A DNA stretch of 64,000 bases from Epiperipatus broadwayi (GCA_028023455.1 JAQFVV010000072.1:5944794-6008793), one strand, 5' to 3'; counted from the stretch's first letter, positions 11,440-23,074 are shown. Translations and numbers: made by a program. Notes: generated by a model from the letters alone, not told the origin.

Positions 11440-11665
11440 TGAGTCTGCAATCCAGACCAAACACATCACCACATATATGTGAAAAAGATAAATGATCTCC
11501 AATATATAATGAATTTTGTGCTGATCAAGCACTCATCAGCTGGTCCAGATCATTATTTGCTACACACATATATAATCAGTGTTTAGTTTAGATTAAGATA
11601 GCAAATTTTCAAGCTTTAATGGACAGGCTTCAATCTTCTCCACCCTCCAAATCTTCAGCCATCCA
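11440..11665 (-). repeat. family C internal fragment
   Basis: Inverse match to the middle of 2106-2600: 'cagctggtccagatcat', 'acacacatatata' and 'aatggacaggcttcaatct'. The terminal arms with the hairpin motif are missing. From 11666 to 12119 there is only AT-rich sequence. Confidence 0.65.
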
Positions 11666-12119
11666 TACCATTGAAAATCTGATGATGGACTGCTCAAAGT
11701 CCTTGTTGATGCCAATCTTATTGTCATATCCAAGTTGATTTTAAATCACTATGACCCCATATATAGACTTAATGTCCATTTAAATATATAGAGGAGAGAT
11801 TGCCAGAAAATAAGCTGAATATGTAATATTTAAGTATAAGTAAAAAATTGATTTTAAAAGAATTTTTTTTTTTACTTCCAAAATATTAAAAAATCTACTT
11901 TCTAGCAGTTATTAATTGTGTTAATTTTTTGTCTCATATAAAATTCGATTTGTTCCAAAAACTGATTCAATTTATAATAGTTTTTCCTCTTCTCTTTAAA
12001 TATCTTTATCAACATATCTTATCATTTATTTGGGTTTAATGTATATCGTAAAAACTTCAAAATGTGCTCTGTTTTTTAATATCGTGTTTGTTTCATATCT
12101 AAATAATTACAAAAATATT

Positions 12120-12178
12120 ATTCATTAAGTGGATAATCTCTAGTCTAATGAATGACTAATAAAAAATATTAATATACA
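12120..12178 (-). repeat. family F fragment
   Basis: Reverse match to the 'attactaatcatttattaga' to 'tagagatt' part of family F. The SINE at 12194 inserted immediately beside it. Confidence 0.5.
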
Positions 12179-12312
12179 TTCATTATGTAGTTTTTTTTCT
12201 CATGTGTCATAGCATCAGCCGGACAGCGAACCCTCTAACCCGGGACAACTGCTTATAAAGCAGCTGTCGCTGACCTCTCGACCACCAATGCTTGAATTTC
12301 ATTATGTAGTTT
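12179..12312 (-). mobile_element. tRNA-derived SINE with perfect 15-bp target duplication
   Basis: The element (about 12194-12297, minus strand) starts GCAT.GG and reads through an A-box-like 'tggtcgagaggtcagcg', an anticodon-arm-like CTGC-loop-GCAG, a long variable region with 'gtcccgggt', a B-box-like 'gggttcgctgtcc' and a closing ATGC that pairs with the first bases. It ends in a short A tail. Flanks are ttcattatgtagttt at 12179-12193 and 12298-12312. The long variable region suggests a Ser/Leu-class tRNA ancestor; that is inference. Other copies are at 13406-13620 and 57361-57474. It is only about 100 bp, little more than the tRNA head plus tail. Confidence 0.85.
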
Positions 12313-12371
12313 GCGTCAAAATTGTGAGAATAGTACGTTTGACACTTATCAAATTAAACTGTAGTAATTTG

Positions 12372-12802
<431 letters not shown>

Positions 12803-12821
12803 CTATACTGAACAATGATAA

Positions 12822-13080
12822 AGATATGTGTGATTATGATCTGGGATCAACCTCTGAGTGCTGGTTCAGCATGAAATGTGCATCTTCGAAAGCATTTATC
12901 CTTTTCACGAATTTGGTCATATGTTTATGGTTACACCCCTTCACAAGGAGTTAAAAACGGATAGAGACCAGACCCTGCCTTATTTGAAAGTAGTATAGTA
13001 AAAATTACAACACAGATATATTATTCTGTAAATGGATAATCTGTAGTCTAATGAATGACCAATAACAATTACTAATAGCA
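12822..13080. repeat. family C fragment (+) then family F fragment (-)
   Basis: 12822-12975 matches the C middle in direct orientation ('gctggttcagcatgaaat', then 'catttatccttttcacg'). 13018-13080 is an inverse F fragment ('tggataatctgtagtctaat', then 'gaatgacca'). The order C then F resembles 50150-50455, where F is followed by C, so the two repeats may often be neighbours. Confidence 0.55.
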
Positions 13081-13405
13081 TATTTTAAGATCATAAATAA
13101 TGGGAATCTAAATATAAACATAACAATCACAGATAATAAATTACTACTTTAAAACACTTTTATTAAATAAATATAAGATTAATTCCCAACAAGATATTTT
13201 TAAACTTGTGAAAAGTTTTCATTATATATTATTATAAAGTTTATAATTTTTCGTGGCCTAGAAATATATATATATATGCTATAATTATTTTGTTTAATAT
13301 TATGTTTGCTTCTATTGCATTTGAATGTAGTTAATATTTTTTTTGTATCTTGTGTTATTGGTATTTGACATGGAATATTTACGTTTTTTTGTTTAAAATT
13401 ACATG

Positions 13406-13620
13406 AAAATTAAATAGAATGTCAAACGTTGGTGGTCGAAAGGTCAGCGTATCTGCCTTACAAGCAGTTGTCCCGGGTAAGCAGAAAATTAAATAGAATG
13501 TCAAACGTTGGTGGTCGAAAGGTCAGCGTATCTGCCTTACAAGCAGTTGTCCCGGGTAAGCAGGTTTGCTTCCCAGCCGATGCTATGACGCATGAAAAAA
13601 AAAAATTAAATACAATATGT
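13406..13620 (+). mobile_element. tRNA-derived SINE with internal tandem copy and target duplication
   Basis: Same SINE as 12194 and 57374. The head ('ttggtggtcgaaaggtcagc' to 'tgtcccgggtaagcag') occurs twice with a 79-bp period that also includes the left flank 'aaaattaaatagaatgtc'. Only the second copy continues into 'ggtttgcttcccagccgatg' and an A tail. The right flank 'aaaattaaatacaatatgt' matches the left flank, giving a diverged target duplication of about 16 bp. The anticodon-like loop reads CTTACAA. The tandem of flank plus head suggests unequal exchange or a second insertion into the first. The 74-codon ORF here is not a gene. Confidence 0.8.
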
Positions 13621-13851
13621 ATCGTTTGCTTTTTGATTAAACAATCTGAATGAATAAATACCTCTTTAAAAATAGAAGAATAAACTATCTAAAGTTTTCA
13701 ATATCAAGATTTTAATTAATATCAGATTTAATGCTCCTAACTAAAATACAAGATCTTAGCTAAAGATGACAACAAATAAAAGATTATTTTAAAATAGTTT
13801 ATTATATATAATATAAACATATATAACAGGAAAATGTAATAAATACATTGA

Positions 13852-14095
13852 TATTATATGAGCGCACTAAAAGCTCTTAATGAGCTTTTCTGAATATCCT
13901 TATCCTCAGACCGGTTTCCAACTCTGGATGTCATTAGTGAGGTGCTAGCACACAGGTATTAGATTTAAAAAGTACCAGATCTGATGATAGTCATAGCTAG
14001 AAACTGATCTGAAGATAGGGATATTTGGAAAAGCTTGTTAAGAGTTATTAGCAGACTCATTATATAACATTTGTAGTACAAGCTTATGCCAATTT
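13852..14095. mobile_element. family D foldback, diverged
   Basis: Inverted arms of about 90 bp: 'aagctcttaatgagctttt' with 'ccttatcctcagaccggttt' on the left, and 'aaactgatctgaagataggg' with 'aaaagcttgttaagagtta' on the right. The right arm carries a 'ctgatgatagtcatagctag' then 'aaac' core. The tail 'catttgtagtacaagctta' is also found at 58606-58677. Confidence 0.65.
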
Positions 14096-14439
14096 CCTTA
14101 TAAATATATTGATAGTTTGCTATTAATACATATCAAATCAAGAAAGTCACTAATTCAGAATAAAGATAAGTAAATAAGTAATTATTAGCATAAGAAATAA
14201 ACACATGAACTTACATAACTCCTAATTCAATTACAGTCTTCATTTTTTAAAACTAATCAATGCATGTAATTTATTTTTGAAATAAAAATATTTGGATTAT
14301 ATAAACAATAACATCACATAACTTTTTCACATGTTAATTCATACTTTTTAGAGCATTTATCACATGATTTTCTCACATGTTAGCTCGTATGCTTTCTGAG
14401 AGCAATTATCTTTATCATATTTTAACATAGCCCGCTTTT

Positions 14440-14720
14440 ATCTCAAACCCAATCGATGGATGCCAGATAACAAAGTGTTATAATATCTCTCCTGGCTTTT
14501 GTCAGTAAAGACTAGGATTCAAAGTCTGGGTTTAAAACTTCGAGTTTTTTTTCCGAATTTCAGGATATTAATTTGAATAGTATATAGTAAAAAGTAATAT
14601 TTAAGTGTATGAGTACATCACTTCTTCCCATGAATTTTAGTCTTTATTGATGACAGCAAAAGTCAGAAACTGATCCAGAGATGAAAATTTTATAGAACTA
14701 TGGTTCTTGTTACCTCAGCT
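14440..14720. repeat. degenerate A/D foldback remnant
   Basis: Contains 'atcgatggatgccagataa', 'ctggcttttgtcagtaaaga' and, inverted, 'gatgacagcaaaagtcagaa' followed by 'actgatccagagat'. The order matches the A/D core with heavy decay. From 14730 to 15832 there is AT-rich sequence with nothing assignable. Confidence 0.45.
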
Positions 14721-15832
14721 TAAGATAGATAGCTTAAAAGTAGAGTGAAGAGAATCACTCTTAAAAATATATAAATTGTTTGGTGTAATAGAGTGGATTT
14801 TATGCAATTTTAGATTTAGAAGTTATCCTTATAGTTAAGAAAAGTGTATAATGATTCATTTCATCACATGATGTTTTTTCAATCCTCATTTTGTAGTTTT
14901 ATTATTGTATAACAACCATTGGTGCATAAAAGTATTCACATCAAAGACAAGAGGCAAATGTTCTATAAATAGTCCATTTTGAAGCTCACAAAAGGTAATT
15001 AGGTATCTACTTAGTGTGTGTTCAGTTGCATAGTGTCCTATATAGTGATTTTCTTTGCTACATTCCTTTATAATGATCATCATCAATAATTTGGCTTTTC
15101 AACTACAATTGTTCCCAGAGGTTTGTTTCCCTGCTTTTACTAAATGCAATCCTATCATGAAATACTAAAGAATGCTTCAGTAATGATGAACCTTTTAAAA
15201 CATATGCAGACCTGACATTATCCAGATTAATATAAACTGATATCCAATTTTCACATATTTATCACATTCTTCAAGTTCAACTTGTAAAACAAAAATGTTA
15301 TACTGATATAAGCATTTCCATTTCTGTACTAGTATGACTTTTCTAAGATTATTTAAATCATCATTAATCCATTTTTTTAGTATTATATCGAAATTCATTG
15401 ATTCATTACCAGCCAATTATCACTTTTAATATTAAAAACAACAAACGCCATTTCCTTAGCAATGTTTTTGTTATTTAGCAAAATATTGATTTCATTTTGC
15501 AAAACTCACTTTAAAAAAGATTTAAAAAAAAAAAAAAATCAAATTAAACAGGTTATTTTCTTCAAATTCAATACTTTCTTCTTTAATTTTTTTCTTTTTC
15601 ATATGTTGAAATCTACTTATTGCATTCTAAATCTTAAATTAACGCCGTCAATTTGCTGTGTGAATGTTCTCATAAAATTTTCTGAATGGGTAACTGGAAA
15701 TTTAATATAAAACTCGAATGATTTGCAGATATTATTAACTAGGGTTTAAAAACAACTAACTAAAATAGGATTTAAATATTTGCATCGACTATTGATAACA
15801 TAATCAATTATCGTGCGTAATTAATTTATTAC

Positions 15833-16127
15833 AGAACTATATCATATAAATTTTTCTACTTTGGGGAAATATATATTCTAGTTTACTTGTTTGTGTAGCG
15901 CAATTGTTCTCAAAGCTGTGTATTGTTACCAAAATAGATAAGAACGAATGTCTGGCATAATTTGCATAAATTTGCATATCGTTAACCTTATTAGCAGTTA
16001 AGCTTATGAAGGCTGGACCTTTCGAAAGCGCTAAGCTCGTTCGTTTTATTTATCTATTTGGTAACAATACACAGCTTTGAGGACAATAGAGTTACACACG
16101 CAAGCGAACTAGAACTATATCATATAA
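15833..16127. mobile_element. foldback with perfect 17-bp target duplication
   Basis: Direct repeat agaactatatcatataa at 15833-15849 and 16111-16127 brackets a 261-bp insertion. Arms of about 65 bp include 'agctgtgtattgttaccaaa' and its inverse 'ggtaacaatacacagctttg', closed over a middle with 'gaaggctggacctttcgaaa'. The left end has about 30 bases ('atttttctactttgggg...') without a partner on the right, so it is one-sided. Non-coding. The middle has a small hairpin followed by GAAAG, similar in layout to the CTGAA-hairpin-GAAAC motifs elsewhere. Confidence 0.88.
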
Positions 16128-16138
16128 TATTAATGTGT

Positions 16139-16327
16139 ACATTTAAGTACCCTCTATTAGTTCACTATTTATTTAAGTTGTAAAACCCAATTAATGAAAG
16201 GGATTCTTATGAAATCAGTCCTATTAGACTCCGATTGGCATAATTCATTATTCAGAATTCATAATTCAGTATTTGGTCGTTATATAAATATCTTAATTAA
16301 ATGCTAACTTAATAGAGGGCACTTAAA
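16139..16327. repeat. inverted repeat immediately before LINE fragment
   Basis: The arm 'catttaagtaccctctatta' (about 16139-16164) pairs with 'taatagagggcacttaaatg' (about 16300-16327). The roughly 135-bp interior is AT-rich with no partner elsewhere. The right arm ends exactly where the recognisable LINE coding sequence begins, so this may be a 5' junction structure of that insertion. Confidence 0.55.
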
Positions 16328-17298
16328 TGCACTCTTATAAGAAAAGAAAGGGATTGATAAAGAAATTAACAGTGTTTTCATATAATAAATATGATGTAGC
16401 TAGATTTGTATGGAAGGGAGTTGCAGTAGCAGGGTTAACATATGGCAATTGTGCATTAGGTGTTAGTAAAGGGGTATTAGATTATTTAGAAAAAGTACAA
16501 AGGGAAGTAGGAAGACATGCATTGGATGCAGATGTGTGGACAGCAAGGAGGCAATTCAAGGAGAAATGGAATGGTCAAGTTTTTATATGAGAGATGCAAA
16601 AAGTAAAATGAAAATGTTTGATAGGTTGCAGTTTATGGATAATAAAAGAATAGCTAAAATAGATTTTTAATTGGGTTACGAGTAAAGGGCAGGCAACAAG
16701 ACATGTGAGAAAGGTATTGCGGTATGCAAAAGATTTGGATAAAGAATTTATATCAGTATACTTGTACAAAAGGTGGGATGACCGTGTTAGGAGGATTGTT
16801 GAGTGTTATAGTGGTAAGAAATGGGATAAAAGAATAGATGCATTAATAAAGAATAGGGAGTTGGAGAGATGGAAAACTAGTATGGAAAGTAAAAAGAGTT
16901 TAAATATATATAGAAGTAAATGGAACATTGGGTGTGAGTTCATTTATGATAATAGCAAGAAAAGTAGTTTATTGTTTAAGGCTCAAATGGGATTTTTAGC
17001 AACAAGAGAATATACATGTAAATGGGAAAATGTGGGTGATTTAGTCTGCAAGTTGTGTAAAGAAGGCATAGAAAATATTAAGCATCTGTTAATTGAATGT
17101 AAATGCCTGAAAGCAGAAAGGATACAAATAATGAAGTTATGGAAAAATAAATATGAACAAAGTGATTATAAAGAAAATGGGCTATTGGTTTTTATGTTGA
17201 GTTTGGGAAAAGATAAGGGGGATTTAGATATAAAGGCCATAGAGTTGACAAAGATTATGTTGTGGAAATGGGATGGAGCAGATTATGGGAAAATTTAG
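16327..17298 (+). pseudogene. non-LTR retrotransposon RT C-terminus with zinc knuckle, frameshifted
   Basis: Three frame segments join in order. The first (16327-16590) has 'GLTYGNCALGVSKGVLDYLE' and a 'VQREVGRHALDADVW' stretch, typical of the region after the RT thumb. The second continues as 'FYMRDAKSKMKMFDRLQFMD' (about 16577-16662). The third (16705-17298) runs to a CX2C..HX4C knuckle, 'CKLCKEGIENIKHLLIEC', about residues 114-131. At least two indels separate them. The RT catalytic palm and endonuclease are absent, so this is a 5'-truncated LINE. CX2CX8-12HX4C near the C-terminus is known from several LINE clades; I cannot assign the clade. It differs from the RTE-like copies elsewhere. 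Confidence 0.85.
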
Positions 17299-17390
17299 AG
17301 TGGGGAATGGAAGGGTAAGGTGGGGGGCTAACAGGTTTCTCTGGGCATAGTTGTTGAGAGATTCCTTACTCCATTTAAGGAGAAGTCACA

Positions 17391-17600
17391 GTGTATCACA
17401 TCACATCACATCACTCTTTAACAACAAAGGAATATACGCATAAATGGAAAAATGTGGGTGATTTAGTCTGCAAGTTGTGTAAGGAAGGCATAGAAAATAT
17501 TAGGCATCTGTTAATTGAATGTAAACGCCTACAAAGAGAAAAGCTGCAAATAATGAAATTGTGGGAGGCATACCAATATATATATATATACATACATAAA
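17391..17600 (+). pseudogene. second copy of the LINE zinc-knuckle 3' end
   Basis: Direct, diverged repeat of about 16985-17145: again 'VGDLVCKLCKEGIENIRHLL' then 'IECKRL', preceded by the 'EYTHKWKN' equivalent. It breaks off into a TA-rich run near 17577. Either a second truncated insertion or a local duplication. The minus ORF across the same bases is a shadow. Confidence 0.8.
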
Positions 17601-17684
17601 TATATGCAATTTTAATTGTATTCAATGTAATATTGGGCTTGTTTATTCTCAAAAAATGTAATTTCTTAATTTAAAATTGTTTTA

Positions 17685-17830
17685 TAAGTGTCAAATTTCC
17701 TCCACTCTGAACTTTGACCCTTTCCACTTCAGAGATATTCATTAATGATTATTATGAATGTTTTATTAGGCTAGAAATTGCCAAATTATTTCTAGCCCAG
17801 ATATAAATTTAAACCCATTTAAAGATGCAG
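17685..17830 (+). repeat. dispersed repeat family F
   Basis: Matches 30-155 and 47428-47570: 'tttgaccctttccacttcag', 'attaatgattattatgaatg', 'ttattaggctagaaatt', 'ataaatttaaacccattta'. It is the most complete copy on the right-hand side together with 47428. Confidence 0.6.
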
Positions 17831-18150
17831 TTGTCTTTTTTAAAAAGAAATATCTTAGCAATATAATTACAAAGAAAATAGTAAAAAAAAAAATCATAAG
17901 TAATTTAATTAAAGATTTAAAATTCGGTAACATTTTCCTTTTTTTTTTTTGTTTTACAATATTGTTTAACTTTTATTTAATTATTTTGTGCCTGAGAGTA
18001 CACTTTTCTCCTTCTATCCATGGTCTCCTTATATATGGTTTCAGCCTCCTGCAATTTAAGAAAAGTTACATAAATTTAAAAATTAATAATATATATATTA
18101 TTCACATTTCCTATGCAATATATATATATATATGCTATATAATACTATAT

Positions 18151-18351
18151 TTCAAATTTGCATATATTAGTTCATTTGCATAATGAAGTGGTTTCTTTCT
18201 TCTTTATAACCTAAAACTGAGTGCACTTTCGGTGAAGTTCACTATAATCATAGCTTGATTATGGTGAATTTCACTGAAAGTGCATTCAGTTTTAGATTAT
18301 AAAGACAAAACCACTTCATTATGCAAATGAACAAATATATGCAAATTTGAA
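18151..18351. repeat. palindrome, about 98-bp arms
   Basis: Left arm 18151-18250 ('ttcaaatttgcatatattag...') and right arm 18255-18351 pair over almost their whole length, with a 5-nt loop at 'tagct'. There are small indels near 'tttctttcttctttataa'. No target duplication or relation to families A to E was seen. Confidence 0.8.
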
Positions 18352-18989
18352 TTATAAATATAAATAAAGTAAAAAATTAATAATGCTGTATATATGTAAA
18401 TATGTTTTACATATTTCACAGCTGATATATGTGTGTGTGGTTAGTACACTATTAGTAGCAATTATCCATGAATGTGTATGACTATTCTAATTTAAACTGA
18501 GAAGAAAAAGGATTTAAAAAACTAAGAAAAAAATAGTAATATGCTAGAGATGTATTTTGCCAAGATTATATAAGCCAATCTGTAAACCACAAATATATTA
18601 ACATATAGGACATTGATCCATTATTGTTTTTTATTTAACATTTTGTGATGCTATCATTGAAGTTCTCTTGCAGAAAACTTTTCTTTCTGAAACATTTCAA
18701 TGCCACATCTAATTGTAGCTCTCTAACATTTGTCAATCAACATTGCATTTCTTTATAATATCTTTGAGAGTATCCTTATAATATAAACAGTATCTATATC
18801 TGGTACAAAATCTATGCCAAGTTCAACACAACATACCTTTTTAGAAACAGTGAACTCGTAGTGTGATATTTATCAAATTAAAAAACATATTGATTGATGC
18901 TAACATAGATATATGGTTAAATCTATATTCAAACATTTTCTATTATCAGCAAATTTCAGATATCTGTGTATAGCTTCCTTACCAAGAAT

Positions 18990-19310
18990 TAAGTGTCTAT
19001 TGCAGACTATTCAATATTATCATCCTTTTCAAACATTATTGATCAACTTCAGGATGATCTTTCAGGTTTAATTCAGTTTATGATCCATAGCTTCTCTTCT
19101 CCACAATGTACCAGCAAACATTCATATTTTGTCCATCTGTCTCATATATATCTTTTTCTAGGTTTCTTACAATTTCTTGAAATCCAGTTTATAACTTCTG
19201 TTTGTCTACTAACTTTTCTTCTAACAGTATATCCTTTCCAGTTCAATTTCGGTTTCGTAACCCTTTCATTGATGTCAATGATAAACTTATTTACCATAGC
19301 TAATATTAAT
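18990..19310 (-). pseudogene. RTE-like LINE 3' fragment, strongly decayed
   Basis: On the minus strand the order matches the 25816 copy from 'caatattatcatcc' (tail side) through a 'RNLEKDI' equivalent of the RPRKRP patch, to 'aatgaaagggttacgaaacc' for the IKRLK region. Stops and substitutions are frequent. Recognised by order and spacing rather than an open frame. Confidence 0.6.
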
Positions 19311-19549
19311 TAATTTCACATAAATATTTAGCTTTTTACTCACTTGGTGGCAGCTAATAACAATTTTAGCAAAATCGTTACTAACAAATTGGTATAACTT
19401 CTTTTGTAATAAATATGGCTTCAGAAATGTTTAATACCTTTAAAATATGCTGTTTAGAATATATTTTACTATTGGGTTATCTATGATACTAGGATTGCTA
19501 ATAATTTATTGTAATGGATGAATGTTTTTAATTTAAATAATATATATAC

Positions 19550-19647
19550 ATTTCACTATAAACTCATCAACACTCCTTTAACACTTCAAGCAAATAATTT
19601 TATTTGCTTGAAGCATTAAAGGAGTGTTGATGAGTTTATAGTGAAAT
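19550..19647. repeat. near-perfect 47-bp-arm hairpin
   Basis: Arms 19550-19596 and 19601-19647 pair with a 4-nt loop (attt) and very few mismatches. The arm includes 'aaactcatcaacactccttt'. No tail and no target duplication were visible. It could be the tip of a larger degraded foldback. Confidence 0.85.
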
Positions 19648-19904
19648 ATAAAAAGAAGCAAAATATAGAGGGAGAAAGAAGAAATGGATAAGAGTTATAT
19701 GTGTAATATATACACATTTATATGTGTTCTCTTCATCTTTATTGCTAATACTTAAATACCTTTAATATTTTTTATTTAGTGCATTAAATCCTTCCTAAGA
19801 ATTGGTGCACTGGATAAAACAGTAGAAATAGGGAATTAAAATATAGTTTATCTTTTAAATATGTGAATGTGTAATAAAAGAGTGGCTTTTATAAAATAAT
19901 ATTA

Positions 19905-20300
19905 GACTTGGATGCTTGGGAAAAAGCAATACAGGATCTTCAGATTACTCAACAACATATGGAGAGGTGTATGTTAGGGATATTAAGAAAAGATAGAAAG
20001 CAAAATACTTGGATGAGAGAACAAACGGGTGTTAGTGATATTGTTGAAAAAATTAAGAAACTGAAATGAAGTTGGGCTTAACATATTACGGAGATGAAAA
20101 TAGATAGGCGTTGACATTTTAAACTGGGTCCCAAGAATTTATAAAAGATCTGAAAAAAGACCATATGTGAAATGGATAGATTAAATAAGAAAGTCTGTTA
20201 ATGTGAAGAGAAAAGTCTATGGATTGAAGAAAATGTATTAAATTTGGAGAGAACTTTATCCTCCAGTGGATTGACAATAGTCAAAAATAATGATGATAAA
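19905..20300 (+). pseudogene. RTE-like LINE 3' fragment, decayed
   Basis: Plus-strand nucleotides follow the same order as 25960-26350: 'caatacaggatcttcagatt', 'tggagaggtgtatgttaggg', 'agagaacaaacgggtgttag', 'gggtcccaagaatttataaa', and 'gagaactttatcctcca' before a 'gatgataaaaatg' tail. Stops and indels leave no long frame. Confidence 0.75.
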
Positions 20301-20379
20301 AATGTGAGAAATTTAAAATTTTATAAAAACATATCAAAGCATCACATGACTTCTAGTTTACATCTGTCTACACTAGAGC

Positions 20380-20560
20380 CATCTATGTAGAGTGAGAAAA
20401 ATAAATGGATGCCATTAAGGCTAGTTTTGGGCTATCATCAGTCATCAATTATACAACTGCCTATTCTCATATTTGACTGTTATAATAGCTGGCATTGCTT
20501 TATGGTATCCAATGATTACTCATGCTTGCATAGAAAATTCTAGAATAAAACATTGCAGAA
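20380..20560. repeat. degenerate family A remnant
   Basis: Weak matches to A: 'ataaatggatgcca', 'tagttttgggctatcatcag', and inverted 'ccaatgattactcatgcttg'. Boundaries are uncertain. Confidence 0.4.
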
Positions 20561-21059
20561 TATTATAAAATTGGTAGTTTTATAAAATTAGTACAATATT
20601 CTCCCCATATTTATAAAATCACTATCCATGGTTTCAATAGATCATGTTTTGAAATAATAGGTACTAAAATATTTTTTAAAAATTAGATATTTGTAAGTTT
20701 GAATTCATGAATTTTATGCATGTCATATCAATGACATCATGAATCAGCTCTTAGTCAGCCATTTTCTTGTTTGCTTGCTCAAAATGTACTGGTCATGTGA
20801 TTGCTTATTGTCTTTCAGTATATTAACCATTTTCATAACTGCTTTTTCTATTTTTTGGCTAATTTTGCTCAAGTTTGTAGAAGTGTTAAGCATATATATT
20901 ATAATGGTTTTCCACCACCCACAATTTAGGCTTGGAACCATATGCAATGGATATGAAATAGTTATTAGATTTCTAATTTTGGTTGAAGTATCAATTATAA
21001 TGTTTTGTTTTTGGTTTGTATCGTTCACTTAGTGAAGTAATAGAGAGAGTCAAACTCTG

Positions 21060-21704
21060 AAGCATAAGGTTTTAAGCTAATAAACATCACATGATCACCA
21101 CCTCTTAAGCTTGTGTATAACTGTTGTTAAAATAGGCAAAACTCAGTATATATATTGCCACACACAACAAGCTAGAGTAATCAATAGATTCCAGAAGGCT
21201 CGAGCATAAAATCCCCATCTAGTGCCTACTCATCCAATATCTCCAGACTAGTTTTTTGTTTATGGCCTTCATCAGTGAGGAGCCTTGGATCTGAGAGCAC
21301 TGCACCTAGATCTTGGTGGCTATGGTTATTTAAGAACCAAAGACACCAAAATGTATGGGTACTGAACTGAGTTCAGACCCATATGACTATATAAGCTAAT
21401 TGGCTTGGAATGAAAACATTAAGGTGTTTTCAGTTTAAAACTCATAGTTTTGTAGTAAAATGGGGATAAAAGGTGGTTTCTGGAGGGTTGCATTAGATCC
21501 TAAGATCTAGGTGTAGTACTCTCAGATCCAAGGGCTCTCACTGACGAAGGCCATAAGCCAGAAACTGGTCTGGGGATATTGGATGAGTAGGCACTAGATG
21601 GGGATTTTATGCAAAAGCCATCTGGCATCCATTGATTACTCTAGTTTGCTGTGTGTGGCAATATATATAGCGAGTTTTACCTGTTTTAACAAGCATAAGG
21701 TTTT
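21060..21704. mobile_element. complete family A foldback with perfect 14-bp target duplication
   Basis: Direct repeat aagcataaggtttt at 21060-21073 and 21691-21704 brackets 617 bp. The left end has the full tail ('taaacatcacatgatcacc', then 'aataggcaaaactc'); the right arm stops at 'gagttttacctgttttaac', so again only one end is tail-complete. Arms of about 220 bp flank a unique middle (about 21325-21490) with 'aaccaaagacaccaaaatg' and 'gttcagacccatatgac'. The right arm keeps the 'ctgacgaaggccataagcc' then 'agaaactggtct' core. This copy is the best reference for family A. Non-coding. Confidence 0.88.
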
Positions 21705-21849
21705 CAAATTAATTTCAATTTGGAAGTTCTGGCAGTTGGACCTCTTATGAACTCCAAAACTATAAAGCCACTTGATTATAGTTTTATATTTTTAATGCAT
21801 TGGCAAATCCATATAATATTAATATTATCTATGTTTTTGTTACTTTTTA

Positions 21850-21912
21850 TAATGCTTTTTTACAACCCACTATTGACAGTTTCGATTGCACTAGTAATCT
21901 TCTTCAGAACTA
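21850..21912 (-). repeat. hairpin motif of Penelope-like layout
   Basis: Reading the minus strand from 21907 to 21879: CTGAAGAA, then GATT...AATC as a short stem, then GAAAC, followed by 'tgtcaatagtgggttgtaa'. The arrangement equals that in family C (2180-2207) with a different stem sequence, so the stem is conserved in shape rather than in sequence. The bases around it show no partner for the outer stems a full hammerhead would need. From 21940 to 23060 I see nothing assignable. Confidence 0.45.
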
Positions 21913-23074
21913 CTTATTCTTTATTTAGTTTTCATTAAAATCAAACCTGTTTCTTAATCGTAATAATGAATAATGTTAAGTAATTAGCAAACTTGTTTGG
22001 GATATCTATTATTTTTATCCCTTAAAATATTTTGGATATTTTTACTAAAAACATGATTATTTTAAATGTGTACCTACTGAAAGGGTTTAAACATACATTT
22101 TGACTGCAAAAAGAATTGATTACTTCAGCTAGGATGTATTTCTCCATTTCTGACAACTGTAACCCATCCACTTCAATCATGTAAGCTTAATTAGATGCCA
22201 TTTAGGTTTCTGACTTTTGGTTTGTTTCATTAAAAAAAACTTCTGCATAGTGTCATCTAGCAGCCACATTTATTCTTTTTATAATATTGAAGCTAATGGT
22301 TTAGAAATTTAAACATTCTAAGATTTTGAACCTAATCTCACATCCACACAAATTATATAGACTTGATAGTAGATTAGTAACCTGATATAAACTGTTTTCA
22401 GGCACTTTTGTCTTTTTTGGAAAAAAATATTGTTACCTGCTTGCTGCATTAGTCATAAATTGTTTAGTTATAATTAAGGATGTAGTGAACAAATCAAGGA
22501 TGTAAGTAGACTTTTTAAAAAGTGTTATTTTGATTTAGCATTGAAAATAATTAAAATATAACTTTTGCTTGAATAAAATTTCTAAAATATTTTCACGATT
22601 TTTTTTAAGGAAAAAAATGACTACAAGTAATTATTTTTTATGCTAAACTTGTTTCGTTAACATCTGAGCATAGCATTATAATGAGGTAATTCTAAACATT
22701 GTTGTTTTAAATAGTGTGCATGTGTGGAAAATCATATAACATTACAAAATTAACCAAAAACATTATATTAAAATTCACAAATAAACCTTCTCAAGTGAAA
22801 TTCAACAAGATACAAACAACATATATATATAGAAAACAAAATAGCCTTCCCACAATTCACTTCAAAAAACAACCACCTTTAACATCAAAGGATATCACCA
22901 TAAGATCGATGGTCTCAAATGCAAGAAAGTTTGTCATCAATGTTTCCTTGACTCTTCTATTTCATTCATTTTTTTCATAAAGGATAACTTCTGCATTGCC
23001 AAATTATATTTTATGACCTGTATTCAGTACATGAATATACAAAGCTGAGCTGTGATACCCTATTTTTAATTTTA

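Noticed and set aside
15195-15416. 73-codon minus ORF with a 'ELEECDKYVKIGYQF' stretch resembling an RTE 'VDKYKYFGQ' region
   Set aside because: The flanking RTE motifs (EINHRIK, GWSAFGK) are absent, so the resemblance is too short.
20739-21032. Overlapping plus and minus ORFs of about 95 codons
   Set aside because: Mirror ORFs with hydrophobic low-complexity translation on one strand; no motif on the other.
22714-22980. 88-codon plus ORF starting MCMCGKSYNI, which recalls a Penelope GIY-YIG 'CGKSYIG'
   Set aside because: The rest (RLKEH helix, DWENV, KRKIKEA) does not follow; probably coincidence.
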